32,708 bases of DNA from Catenaria anguillulae PL171 (Eukaryota > Blastocladiomycota > Blastocladiomycetes > Blastocladiales > Catenariaceae). Each line of letters opens with the position of its first letter. Position 1 is the first letter of the stretch. Positions 22,205-32,608 of the stretch are shown piece by piece. The position numbers and the translations under genes were made by a program. Under the pieces are notes generated by a model that saw only the letters and a list, made by a program, of their open reading frames with translations, had not been told where the DNA came from and did no database searches. The stretch spans positions 1 through 32,708 of the forward strand of contig MCFL01000275.1 in assembly GCA_002102555.1 (NCBI GenBank), in the 5' to 3' direction.

Positions 22205-23683
22205 ATGACCAAACCCACCCAAGCCGCTGCCGCCGCCCTTGCCAGGCGAGGAAAGAAGAACAAGTCAACAGCAGCACCTGCTGGCTCGGCAAGCAGCCAT
22301 GACGACCCAGATACTCTTCTAGAGCATGCGTATTCCCTGGAAGAGCAGGGCGATCGATATCAAAATGACCCCATAAAGTCTCGTGGGCTGTATGCGCGTG
22401 CACAACAGGCATATCTGTCCGCCTACTCAAGGGACCCTGATTCCGAAACTCTTTACAATGCCGCTCGTCTCGGCCTCGTCATTGCCGAGCGAACACCCAC
22501 TCCTGCCGACAAGCTGCACTCCCTCTTGCAAACGGTTGCACTCTCGGACCAGGTCCTCTCCGTTTCCCCGCAATCTCTCGACTGCATCTTCAACGTTGCT
22601 CAGGCACACCTTTGGCTGGCGCAGGTCGTCTTGGAAAGCGAGCCCCCGCTCGCTGTCCCATCTGGTGTCACTCCGGAAAGCTCGCTTTCGCTGTGCTTTT
22701 CACACCTTGCCCGCCTCGCCGGTCTCCAGCGCGAACAACTTGATGAACTCCGCAACGCGACATCCAACTCTCTACCAGGCTCCGAGGATGGCGCCCAGGC
22801 TGTCAGTGACAGCTCGTTGAGTGTCGACGACGAGGGCGATGGTTCCAGCGGTGAGCAATTGACGGCTCTTGAAGCAACCACCGTCACTCCTCTTGCGCTC
22901 CTCGAAACATTACTCCTCGCCGCCGAATGTCACTCTGTCGCTGTACTTTTGACACCGCTGAACGACCTTGCTGGTCACGATCAAGCCGTCGCTGACCTTT
23001 TGGCTGAAGCCCGTACCCTCATTTCGTCACTGCCACCCTCCCCTCCAATGCCACAGCAAACCAATGTCGCCGTTTTGACCGTTTCGGACCCAGAGTCTCC
23101 ATTCCATGACTGCCTCTTTGCCGAATCGACGTATGCCAAATCGCGCGCGGATCGATCCGTGGCTGACGGATTCGACCCGTCCATTTTTTTCCAAGCCGCA
23201 CTTGAACCATTGCAATCAATCATTTCATCGTCACCCGTGGCACACGTTCGCGCACATTGCGATGCGGCGGACAGCTATGTCGCGTGGTACGAAGCTCTCA
23301 TTGCCAACCCGGCGTTGGTATCACCTGTGGGTGCTGACGAGCGGAATACCCGCATCTGGCAACTCATGGCGAGTGCAACCAAGCATTATCAATCAGCGCT
23401 ATCAAGGGATCCAAGCAATTCGTCGTTGTTGTTCCACTTGGCCGAGAATGAGTGGAACCGCGCGGGGTGGAGCGTGCACGTCGGCCAAGCGGATCGTGCT
23501 CAAGGGATCCTCCTCAAGAATGCCGCCATTTACGCGGACCGGGCGTGGAAGGCATTGAGGACTGGCGCTTTAGCGAGGGAGCGCGTGGATGATCGGCAGC
23601 AGGTGTTTGCTCTTTTGTGTCAGGCATTGGAAGCCCTCAACCTGACGCAAGAGCTCATGGACGTGCGCCGTGTGGGTCCGTAA
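22205..23683 (+). CDS. TPR-like helical repeat protein
   Basis: Single-exon gene of 492 residues from the ATG at 22,205 (the upstream in-frame GTG is not a likely start). The N-terminus is Ala/Lys-rich (AAAAALARRGKKNKS), then come TPR-type helix pairs with spaced small and aromatic residues: LYARAQQAYLSAYSRDPDSE with LYNAARLGLVIAE, and near the C-terminus ATKHYQSALSRDPSNSSLLF with HLAENEWNRAG. The middle has an acidic, Ser-rich loop (around residues 195-220) and another helical block. TPR proteins act as scaffolds or chaperone adaptors. I do not recognise an orthologue; an assembly chaperone of the Acl4 type is one possibility but is not supported by a specific motif. It is convergent with the Cep135-like gene, 138 bp between stops. 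Confidence 0.75.
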   Translation: MTKPTQAAAAALARRGKKNKSTAAPAGSASSHDDPDTLLEHAYSLEEQGDRYQNDPIKSRGLYARAQQAYLSAYSRDPDSETLYNAARLGLVIAERTPTPADKLHSLLQTVALSDQVLSVSPQSLDCIFNVAQAHLWLAQVVLESEPPLAVPSGVTPESSLSLCFSHLARLAGLQREQLDELRNATSNSLPGSEDGAQAVSDSSLSVDDEGDGSSGEQLTALEATTVTPLALLETLLLAAECHSVAVLLTPLNDLAGHDQAVADLLAEARTLISSLPPSPPMPQQTNVAVLTVSDPESPFHDCLFAESTYAKSRADRSVADGFDPSIFFQAALEPLQSIISSSPVAHVRAHCDAADSYVAWYEALIANPALVSPVGADERNTRIWQLMASATKHYQSALSRDPSNSSLLFHLAENEWNRAGWSVHVGQADRAQGILLKNAAIYADRAWKALRTGALARERVDDRQQVFALLCQALEALNLTQELMDVRRVGP

Positions 23684-23821
23684 AGTTTGTAGCACACGGT
23701 TTTTGTGGTTTTTGTTTCGCCCAGAATGTATACTATGTTACTTGATGTGCGTACTTGAACCAGTATTTGCCTCTGACTTTAATGAAGGGGGAATGTATAA
23801 ATGACGAGAACAAGTGATGAT

Positions 23822-26623
23822 TCAAGTACCAGCGGCCTCCAGAGCCCGCTTCCTTCGCAAAACCGATGGATCTTCCGCTACTTCTCGCTGGATCGACAAC
23901 CACTCTCTTGTCAGCGAGCCATCGACGACTTCACGGAGATGCGGCGTTTCGGGATTTGACGATTTCCGATCCGCGTCGTGTGTCATGGGCTCGCTGCAAG
24001 ATTCGGCTTTGTCGACCTTGAGGTTTTGCTCGGTTGTCGGAGAGCCCGAGGAATGCGCGGTCCCTTCACCGGCCTTTTGCACCGCGGATAAACAGGCTAT
24101 CCGCGCGTCCTTCAAGCGGACCTCTTGCCGCAACTGCGATGCAGCTACTTGGAGCGCCGTGAGCGCGTCACCGCGCGCATTGTGCTGTGCCGCTAGCTTC
24201 TTGTAATTGACGGCAAGGTGTTGCTTTTCGTGGTCAGACCGACGAAGCAAATCTCGATGCTGCTGCAAAGCTTGTTGAAGATTGGTTACGACAGACTCGA
24301 GCGACGAGGAAGCCTTGCGACTTTGCTCGATATCCTCGCACAAGCGTTGATTCTCCTTTATGAGGGACGAGAGATCGGCGGCAATGTTGCCTACTTCAAG
24401 GGAAGATTCTAGTGGACGAGGAAAGAGGCAAAGATGACACCAGTTAGCAGAGCCCTGACACAATGACTGCGATCCAGCATGCATGGAAAAAAACGCATCG
24501 GGCAAACCTTATTCTCCTGCTCTAGTTCTTGCATTCGCCGGTGCAACTGGCTGACCTCTGTCACACGCTGATTGAGAGCGGCTTGGGAACTGGCCGACAG
24601 TGCTTGCACGCGCACCAGTTCCTCCCGCAACCCTTGGTTTTCGGCCTCAACCTGAAGTACCCGCTCGGTGCCAACCACCTTGGCACGCGCATTCGCGAGA
24701 TCGTCGTTGAGATGTTGAATAATGCGCATTTGCTCGCCGAGGCTGCGGGTCAACTCCATATGCGCTTCTTGCAAGGCCGAGTTACGCTGCTGCAAGTCGT
24801 CAAACCGTTGGCGATCCAGCCGCGTCCGCGACACCTGGTCTTCCAGCTCTTGGACTCGAGCTGCGGCGCCATCAACTTCGGCTCGAGACTGCTTGAGTTC
24901 ATTTGTGCGTGACTGGAGCTCGTTGTGCAGAAAGGCGCAGGATTGACACTGTGACTTAGGCTGCTGAGACTCGGTGGCGGCTGAAATCATCGTGCCGTCA
25001 CCGGCGCTCTTTTCGACCAGTTGCAAGTACAAAGACTCAAAGTTGTCGCGCTCTTCAAGTACACGTTCGACCTGCTGTGAAAGCGATTGGGTCATTGCGT
25101 CCAGATGCCGCAGCTCTTCCAACAAGAGGGCTCGAGCGGATCGTTCTTGCTGCAGCTCGGCAAGTAGACGGTGTTCGGAATGATCTGTCCCAGAGACGCT
25201 TTGCGAGACGGGCGTATGATCGGAATGTTGAGGATTTGTGGCGGTTTGAGCCCCAGACGTGGCGGCGGGAGAAGAAAGATGAGGTTCCGGTGGTTGCGTT
25301 GGGAGTGGGTCGGGCGCTGGCGATGATTGCTGGTGTCGTTCAGTCTCTAATACGCTTTGCTGCTTCTGCTGCGGTTGCTCTTGCTGTTGGATTTGGTGTT
25401 CCATTGCAGCAATGCGGTCTTGTAGACCCTGATTTTCGACTCGAGACGTCTTAAGCAGTTCTTGAAGAGATTCCACTTCTTCGTGCAACGCCACAATGGA
25501 AGACTGATCGTGAAAACTGGATTGGAGCGACTCGAGCTGTTGTTGGAGATTACGGAGATTGTCAATGAGGCGAGCATTCTTGTCCTGGGCGGCCTTGAGC
25601 TCGGCTGACGAGCGAGAATTGGCAACGTGCAATTGCTAAAGATTACAAAGATGCGGCAGTGGGTGTCAGTGATGATCTATAATCAATAGGGAAGGACACA
25701 AAAATGGACCCAACCGTCTCTGCCTCACGCAGGGCTTGCTGAAGATAGTCAATTTGCGTTTCCAAATGCTCGCGCCGTGTAGAACCATCCGGTTGACGAT
25801 CCGATTCCATGAGACTTGCCAGTCGTTGAATCTCGGCTTCACGTGTGGACACTTGGCTTTTGAGCTCCTTGACGTACAGCTCCAATTCGTGGATGCGAAC
25901 ATCGGCATCATCGGCACGATTGCGCTGCTCAGCAGCATTGAGTTCGGCAAGTTTGACCATATCAACAACATGCGGCGAGCTGATCACAGCCGATGAGTGC
26001 AAAAGGGCAGCTGGATCGACCGGCGCAAGTGGACCAGACGGCAAATCAATGCGTTGGGCAACAGAAGGCAAGCTACTGGACCCTCTTGAAGCGCCATGAA
26101 TTTGCCATTTCTTCAAAAGGTCGGATACCCGTCGCCGTTCTTCGTCGAGACGGCGTTTCTCTTGTTGAATGGTGGATGCGTATTGTGAGTTGAGGAAACG
26201 CAAATCTTGCAACTCTTGCTCCAACTTACGAATCACTGGTTCTTGCGAGCATGTTGATCGTGGGCATCCGCAGACGCAATGAGTCGTTTAGCAGATTGTT
26301 ATTTTCAGATGTGAGGCGAGCATTCTCGCGGCGGAGCAAATCGACCTGTGTAAAAGTGGGAACCCGAAGGTTGGGTTTCATGTCTACTGTCAAGTGTACA
26401 AGGCCCTAGCACCGAATAAACAGTTGATGCGTACCTGGATATCGGAATCATGCGGCGTCGTTTTTATTGAGGTGACTTTGAGCCGATTGCGGTCATGGTT
26501 TTCGTGATCGGCGACGGGAGAGGCGGTTCGCTTGAGCTCGCTAAGTCGCCACTGTCTGGTCCAGTATATTTGTGTATGAGGGGACGTGGCAGACTTTGAA
26601 GGGTGTAATGCATCAAGTGTACT
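23822..26623 (-). CDS. Cep135/Bld10-like centriole coiled-coil protein
   Basis: Long coiled-coil protein. Probable exons (minus strand): an uncertain first exon with an open frame from about 26,623 to 26,435, then 26,345-25,715, 25,635-24,508 and 24,408-23,822. Introns 26,346-26,434, 25,636-25,714 and 24,409-24,507 have GT-AG ends. Signs of Cep135: LLRRENARLTSENNNLLND, DLRFLNSQY, IHELELYVKELKSQ, STREAEIQRLASLMES and QIDYLQQALREAE, in the same order and spacing as in the animal protein (DLKFLNNQY, IELREREIERLS, QVDFLQQANKDLE). A Pro/Gln/Ser-rich linker lies near 25,200-25,400. Cep135/Bld10 anchors the centriole cartwheel to the microtubule wall. No start codon is clear, the frame slips by a base near 26,237, and the last intron's phase does not fit by one base. 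Animal-type N-terminal residues were not found. Confidence 0.72.
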
Positions 26624-26702
26624 TCATTGTCCGCAGTAAAAATTGTCACTGAATGTGGTGTCTTGCCCTGATCACCTTTTCTCAACTGCTTGACTTGATC
26701 AA

Positions 26703-26723
26703 GTTCGTGGTTCGTGGTTCGTG
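26703..26723 (+). repeat. Three tandem copies of GTTCGTG
   Basis: gttcgtg repeated exactly three times between the Cep135-like first exon and the Hub1 stop. No function is seen. Confidence 0.9.
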
Positions 26724-26902
26724 CTCACTTTTTTTCTTGCTGAGGCGAGAGCGCGGAGCACCACCACTCGGTTGTCGGGTCAAAAAGGCGGCTTCAAGAA
26801 GGAGCAATCCAAACTTGAGAAGATGTGGATGTGTAAAATGCAAATCTTATGTACAAATGTAGCCCACGCAACACAAGACGAAGACGTGACGAGGCAAAGG
26901 GT

Positions 26903-27322
26903 CAACTGTAGTAAAGCTACAAGCCGATTCATAGGCACGGTTAACGTAAATGCATTATAGGCATCGACAATGGCGTGGTTTGAGGTCACAATGTGAACGG
27001 AGACAAAACAAGGGTCATACCTCAAGGTTCATACCGTCGTGGATTTCATAGTCCTCCAGCGTGATTGGTCCTTGAAGACAGTGTACCACTTCTTGAGGAC
27101 AATCTTCTCTGCACGGGTGCCGGTTTGAGCGGCAATCAAGAGCTTGAGGTCGCCAACGGTATCGTCCGGATTGCACTTAACGCGGACTTTCTTTCCAAGT
27201 CGATCGCTGTTCAAGCACAGTGTGGGAAGAGGGGAGTCAGGGTGAGTCGAACGCTGCGACCCAAAGCAGAAAGGAGAGGAGTGGGAGGGAGATTTGACGC
27301 ACTTGCAAGTAATCTCAATCAT
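26903..27322 (-). CDS. HUB1: Hub1/UBL5 ubiquitin-like splicing factor, 3 exons
   Basis: Small ubiquitin-like protein that binds spliceosomal proteins such as Snu66 without being conjugated. Exons (minus strand): 27322-27303, 27206-27021 and a 15-base terminal exon 26917-26903. Introns are GT-AG (96 and 103 bp). Translation: [19 protein letters not shown], a [17 protein letters not shown] helix, [14 protein letters not shown], then [14 protein letters not shown] and LYYS from the micro-exon. The invariant double tyrosine near the end, in place of a di-glycine, is the family mark. One base is short near 27,064 (CCAATC in front of ACGCTGGAGGAC). With it the protein has 73 residues, exactly the length of yeast and human homologues. 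Divergent from the uS5m gene, 269 bp between starts. Confidence 0.96.
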
Positions 27323-27591
27323 GGTATATGGATTGCCAAGGGTGGGTGAGTGCGTGGTTCAATTTGAATCGGTCAATATGTCAGCTTAGCAAGTATATGT
27401 TCTCACCATGATGTCTTCCCAGTCCAGTCGGTCTCGCAGTTTGATCGACAGTCCCCTTGTGATGCCTCCAGCCCTCGTTGGCAGCTCTGCTGGACACAAA
27501 CATTCACAAAAAAGCAAATGAAAGCAAAGCAATGTGCACCATCCCATGAATCGCCAATAGCACCCAGTCACACTGCGCATCTTCAAGGATC
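27323..27591. promoter_or_regulatory. Shared divergent promoter region of HUB1 and mitochondrial uS5
   Basis: 269 bp separate two start codons pointing away from each other, so both promoters and 5' UTRs must lie here. A tatatg lies near 27,394. No specific factor site was recognised; the call rests on gene orientation. Confidence 0.5.
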
Positions 27592-28582
27592 ATGTCATTC
27601 TTCTCTCCGCTCTCCAGCACCATTGCCGGACCGTTTTCCTTGGCCAGGACTACGTTGATGGCTTCCGGCCTTGCCACCGCCGCCCACAACCCGGCAGCGG
27701 CTGCCCGGCTCGTCGCCACTGCACCGGCTGCTCGGTTCCTCTCAGTGCGCATGATCCCCATCAAGAAGCAGGTCACTCCGACGTCCATGTGGAGTCAAAA
27801 GCTTGACCGCGATCCTTCCCTCCTCGATCCCGCAGCTTTCATCCCAGAAAAGACCTTGGAGCAAGTCGCTATTCCTTATACTGCTTCTGCCAACGGGCCG
27901 CTGCCTCCAACGCCCTACCCTGACCTTGGCTCTCCGACGTCTGCCATTCCCAAGAATCTCAAAAAGACACTCGTCTCCATGCGTCGTACCGTCAAGGTGA
28001 CCAAGGGTGGGAAGGTGGTCAGTATGAGTGCACTTGTTGTTGTGGGCGATGGCAATGGATCCGTGGGATACGGTGAAGGTAAGGATGCCGAAGCGCCTCG
28101 GGCCGTGAGGAAGGCGACGGCGGCCGCCATCAAGAACATGATTGCTGTTGATCGGTATGATGAGCGTACCGTTCTGCATGACCTTGATTGCAAGTTCAAG
28201 TCAACCCACATTGTTATGCGTGCGGCTCCTCCTGGTACGTTGGTTTGTCTCCATGTTCCCCTGGCCGTTTTACGGATTTTCACCCTCATTGGCAAACAGG
28301 TTTTGGTATTCGAACCAACCCCAATGTCCACGAAGTGTGCCGCTGTGCCGGCATTTCGGACCTTTCCGCCAAGGTCATGGGCTCGCGCAACCCCATCAAT
28401 GTCGTCAAGACCACCTTCCTCGCCCTGCAAAAGCAAAAGACGGCCACCGACCTCGCTCGCGACCGTGGATTGCGGGTGCACGACGTACGGAGTTGGTGTA
28501 CGGTCAGTGGAGTAGCCACAAGGAGGTCCACCCTCCCTTTTCTTCGTCGTATTTTTTTTCCCTGATTTGTATTTTAGCCTGA
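27592..28582 (+). CDS. MRPS5: Mitochondrial ribosomal protein uS5 (MRPS5), 2 exons
   Basis: Small-subunit protein of the mitochondrial ribosome, near the mRNA entry and decoding region. Exons 27592-28234 and 28300-28582, with a 65-bp GT-AG intron (donor ctg|gtacgt, acceptor aacag|gtttt), the shortest in the window. N-terminal presequence (SPLSSTIAGPFSLARTT ... AARFLSVRM), a fungal-type extension, then the S5 N-terminal double-stranded RNA-binding fold (RRTVKVTKGGKVVSMSALVV, GDGNGSVGYGEGKDAEAPRA) and the C-terminal S5 domain across the splice (APPG|FGIRTNPNVHEVC, NPINVVKTTFLAL). One base is short near 28,491 (GTACGGAG, expected GGGAG) in the closing RVHDVRELVYG motif; allowing for it the protein is about 308 residues, ending at 28,582. 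Unadjusted, the frame ends at 28,565. Confidence 0.93.
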
Positions 28583-28647
28583 CAGTACACACTGATACAA
28601 ACGCAACCACCTTCGCGCATGGTCCACAATCACAATCATTCATCAAG

Positions 28648-31245
28648 TCATCGAGACAGCACGTCTGCCAGCACAGATCCCCTCTTCTTGTGTTCTTCCA
28701 CAACTTGATTCCATTCCAGTTGAGCCTCCAGCGTCTCGACCGAGTTCTTCATGACCTCAACGCACTGGCGCCCCTCTTCAACATGCCCTTCTTCCAAAAA
28801 CTTGTTTGCGATCTCGGCCAGCTCAAACATGGCTTGTTGCACGTTATCCACATCCTGAGCGCCAACCGCCTTTGCATAGTCCTGCCTCCATCTCGTCTTG
28901 GTCAGCAACGGCTGCGAGCGGGAAATCTCCATCCTGGGTCGCTTTGCCTGCGATCCGTTGTCCGCGCCTGCCATCTGCGACTGCGGCATCAAGAGGACAT
29001 TGCCCGTCGCTTGCGCAATGGATCCAATCGCGGTTCCATCGAGGTGGATGGATCGCTGGCCTTCTTGCGCTTGCTCGCCGTCTTTTCGACCTTGATTGTC
29101 TTATGTGTGCTGTGGAGCAGGGCAAGCGCTTGATCGAATCCATGGCGCCCCCATACCTCTGGTGGCGGCTGCATGCCCGGAACAAGGGAATTGGGTGATG
29201 CGGTGTTGACAGCGGAATCGCCCCCGACCCCCACGGCTTGACTTGCGGTAGGACCGGCCGTGCCGGACAAAAGTGGGGGCAAGATTTGGGGGTATTGCGA
29301 ACCGAAGAGAGCCTCTTCGATCGCTGCATGGATCCGCTGCAATGTCGGGTGCGAAATGGATTTCGGTTCCAAGAGTTCGCCGCCTTTGCGCATCGATTCG
29401 CGGTCGTACTTGAGGGTACTTGATCGTGCTTTTCCACATCCAGCTCATTCTCTCCTGCTTCGTCCTCCTCCTCCTCATCCGAATCCACCAACAGGCTGTT
29501 ACCTACAAACACGGCCATTGCTTGCCGCTGCTCCATTGTCGGAGTAAAACGCGTTGGGAGCCTCGGCTTGACCAATCCCGACCACTGGACGCCCCGTCGG
29601 GCATGACCAGGTTGGCCATTCGTCCGTCAGCAGCGACATGTACGAAACGCGATGGCAATCATAGCTGGTTGGGAGCTCCGTCATGAGCAGCCCACATCCG
29701 TTTCCGGACTTTGGGGTGTGCGCAAAGAGTCCGACGAGTTTTGGCGGAGCTGCGGGCGTTGTAAACGTATCGAGCGATGGCTGCCAGTCCACGAGTGCGC
29801 ATGATGGAAACGAGCGCCGCCAAGCGAATGTCGGCGGTTTCGAATTTGATGTTGGGCACCACGTACCGAGTACTGGACATGAACATGTCGCGACGAATCT
29901 GCTCAAGTCAATAAGTCACTGAGGTGAGCGCCAACCTAAAAGGATCATGAAGAATGGCATCATCTAAAAGAGCACATACCGAGGCAGCGGGAACAAAAGC
30001 AATGACCATCAAGCCCACAGAGCCATCGTTGGAGACCGGATCTTTTTCCCAATCTCCAAGGGGGACCAATGCCTTGCCATAGTGATATGCCGAAATGGTG
30101 GCGTCAGCGTCATAAACTGTGGCATCCTTTGGGTCCGCATTGCCTGAATCGTCCGCCACACGAAAGCCAGTCCCCATCTGGACCTTGACCGTATCGATTG
30201 CCGGCAACGGTGCGATGGAGGACGTTGGTTTGGTTGCGCTGACACCGCCCACCAAATCTCCCCAATCGTCCGTCTTCACCGTCAACCATTTCGAGTGCCG
30301 GAATGGACAGCTTTGTGGCCTTTGGCAACTCGGCGCTCTTGACCTTGACGACGAATTGCACGGGAAAACGAATGACGGAGTCTTCGCGACCACGGTCGCC
30401 AAGCGTGAGAAAGGTCGGGGCGTACGGGCGACTCGACGGCTGATGCAAGGCAATTGAAGGTTCAACTGTGCTGGCGAAAATTGCGCCATGGAAGAATCGG
30501 CCGCCAGTCTTAGCAGAAATCGAAAAGAGGAGCGGCTGAGCAGGTGGGATGCTTGAATCATCGATCTCCTCGTCTGTAGGGTCACAGAACCCAGAACCGC
30601 TGCGCCCGATGAAAGGCAGTGCAAGAATGCGTCAGATGTCTGTGTGTGGAACAAGCAGCGCTCAGATGAAAAGCAGGGTTGCGCACACAATGTCCACTGC
30701 GATACCTTGGCCTATCGCCTGCTCCAGAATTCCTTCAATCAAGCCCTCGTCTATCATGGTCTGGGAATTGGTAATGATGCGCACGAGCTTTTTGGTACTT
30801 GAGATGGCGGCAATGTCCGATCACGGCATCAATACCCCAAGCGATTGCACCAATGATATCGCTTTGCGGAGCGCTTTTTCCAGTTTCCGTTGTGAACTGT
30901 GCGTAGCAGATCGACAGATGCATTGGCCATGAGGGGTGTGCCTTCGGGGTAACCAGCGTCCCCAGGTGGCCAAAGATGGTAGACGCCCTGATAGCTGCGT
31001 CCCCAGCATGCCGCGATAACGGGTTTCCGATGATCCGCAAGGAAGACGGCAACCTGATCTTGAGATTTCTGCTCGCGGACCTTGGCGAGGAGAAAGGAGA
31101 AGAGCATGGATTGCGCGGCGGCAAGATCCGAGCCCATGTCAGATCCGACGGCGAGTACGTAAACGGTTGCTTTCTTTGGCCATGTTGAATTGATTGCATT
31201 CAGTGCGGTGGTGTCATGGCGACTGTGAGTTTGAATACATATCAT
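28648..31245 (-). CDS. KU80: Ku80 (XRCC5 family), DNA end-joining, with frame slips
   Basis: One half of the Ku70-Ku80 ring that binds double-strand DNA ends and starts non-homologous end joining. Parts in order on the minus strand: vWA-like domain (KKATVYVLAVGSDMG; SAPQSDIIGAIAWGIDAVIG; LVRIITNSQTMIDEGLIEGI, 31,190-30,710), beta-barrel (FLTLGDRGREDSVIRFPVQF; YHYGKALVPLGDWE; FVPAAS|QIRRDMFMSS; GLAAIARYVYNA; LMTELPTSYDCHRVSYMSLL), arm (TPTMEQRQAMAVF, SHPTLQRIHAAIEEALFG) and C-terminal helices (QQAMFELAEIANKFLEEGH). A 78-bp GT-AG intron lies at 29,902-29,979; another is likely near 30,620-30,710. The frame changes by one base at several places (near 30,890, 30,801, 30,290, 29,748, 29,620, 29,425 and 29,030), some at homopolymers such as an A-run at 30,798-30,802. 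Sequencing error or a decaying gene are both possible. Start taken as 31,245; MAKKATVYV near 31,184 is an alternative. Confidence 0.87.
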
Positions 31246-31558
31246 GTCCAACGATCGCGAGTGTCAGTTGCGGTCTCGGGACGGCCACGTGCGTGGGCTT
31301 GCGAGACATACAGTAATATATGTATGTACTTTTAACATAGCGGGCATGACATGAATGTTTATTGGCAGAGACATCGCGTCGATCACTGGCCAGGCTCAGT
31401 CCTATCCTTTTCCGTCTTCCGGCCGGTCGACAGTTGTCGCCTTTCTACGCCATGTGAAAATCATTGCCCGCAAAAAACAATCACATGCATTATCGCCGAA
31501 GGATATATCCCCTGCATCGACAAGCCAAAGTCTAAGCCAAAGTCATCGATCCGCCGCC
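31246..31558. promoter_or_regulatory. Divergent intergenic region, Ku80 and Atg27-like genes
   Basis: 313 bp between two outward-facing starts. A tatatgtatgtac stretch (about 31,317-31,329) is a candidate TATA-like element. Nothing else was recognised. Confidence 0.45.
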
Positions 31559-32608
31559 ATGCCCATACCCACGCCTTCCCGCCGACAAGCACCACGGACC
31601 ATGACCCTCGTCGCGGCTCTCATCTTCCTGTCCCTCGTCCCATTGCACGCCTCCGCCGCCTTCAACTGCGCCGATGTCCAATTCAACGACCGCAAATTCG
31701 ACATCTCCTCAATCTTTACCAACGACCTCGAGTTTGTCAAGACTGTCGACACCCCGCCTTCAACCACCTTGGTCGCCTATCGAGTCAACCCTGCCGCAAG
31801 CTGACGCCGAGCAAGGACGTGGCTGCCGCCGACACCTGCTCCGCCGACACATGGGCGTGCCTCGTGAAAACTGTCAAGCGCGATACGACTACCCTTGTCG
31901 CAGAAGTGATTGGCCTCGTGAAAGGTGATACCCCGCTCCCGAACTGACTTCAACCCCGGCTCGCAAGCCGACGATGGATCCTTGCTGACCCTGACCTACA
32001 CGGGAAAGCGCCCAGACGATCGCGCATTTGAAACCGTACTACGACTGGAGTGCGCCAAGCAGGGAGGATCGCTCGAGTTGCAGGAAGATTCAGAGGTCAA
32101 GGCCGTCTTCAAAGTACGGTCTGCAGCAGCGTGTCCAGTTGCTCCTGGATCGGGATCGGGCGGTAACAACAACGGCGGTGGCAAGCCCGCAGATGGGAAC
32201 AAGCCCGAAGAAAAGTCGGGCGGTGGATTCGGGTCGTTCTTGACCATGTACGTGCCCATTTCTTGACAGCCTCCTTTTCGCGTTTTCGATAGGTCACGGG
32301 AAACTGACTTGAGCGTTTCCCAGCGTTTTCACTTGCTTTGTGGTCTACATGCTTGTCGGCACCTTGTACCGCAAGTTTGTATTGAAGGTCACGGGGCCCG
32401 ACGCTATTCCACACTACGACTTTTGGGTTGAACTGCCTGGCATGATTGTGGTATGTTTTTGGCGTCTTGGATATCCTATTTGACATATTTGGCCCCATCG
32501 CATTCATGTTGTCAATCAACGCACTCATCCTCATTGTGTACCCAGGAACTCTTTCATGCAATTAAAAACAAGGTGACGGGTGGTCAACGAGGATACATTC
32601 AAGTTTGA
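31559..32608 (+). CDS. Atg27-like type I membrane protein (MRH-like lumenal domain), 3 exons
   Basis: Probable Atg27, which travels between Golgi, endosome and vacuole and helps Atg9 cycling. Exons 31559-32247, 32324-32450 and 32546-32608; introns are GT-AG (76 and 95 bp). Start at 31,559 in ccgccgccATG; a second ATG is at 31,601. Signal peptide TLVAALIFLSLVPLHASA, then FNCADVQFNDRKFD, VKTVDTPPSTT, TCSADTWACL and LECAKQGGS with paired cysteines as in Atg27/MRH domains, a Gly/Asn linker, one membrane helix (FLTIVFTCFVVYMLVGTLY) and a cytoplasmic tail with PHYDFWVELPG and GGQRGYIQV, close to Atg27's LLPHxDFWxxxP and final aromatic sorting signal. The frame slips at AACCCTGCCGC (about 31,790; one more C would give NPCRKL) and returns near 31,945. 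A mannose-6-phosphate-receptor-like protein is the alternative. Confidence 0.8.

Noticed and set aside
31924-31970. A 47-bp intron in the Atg27-like gene (donor gtgata, acceptor gcaag)
   Set aside because: Shorter than any other intron here, no pyrimidine tract; a base-level slip is equally likely, so it was left out of the exon model.
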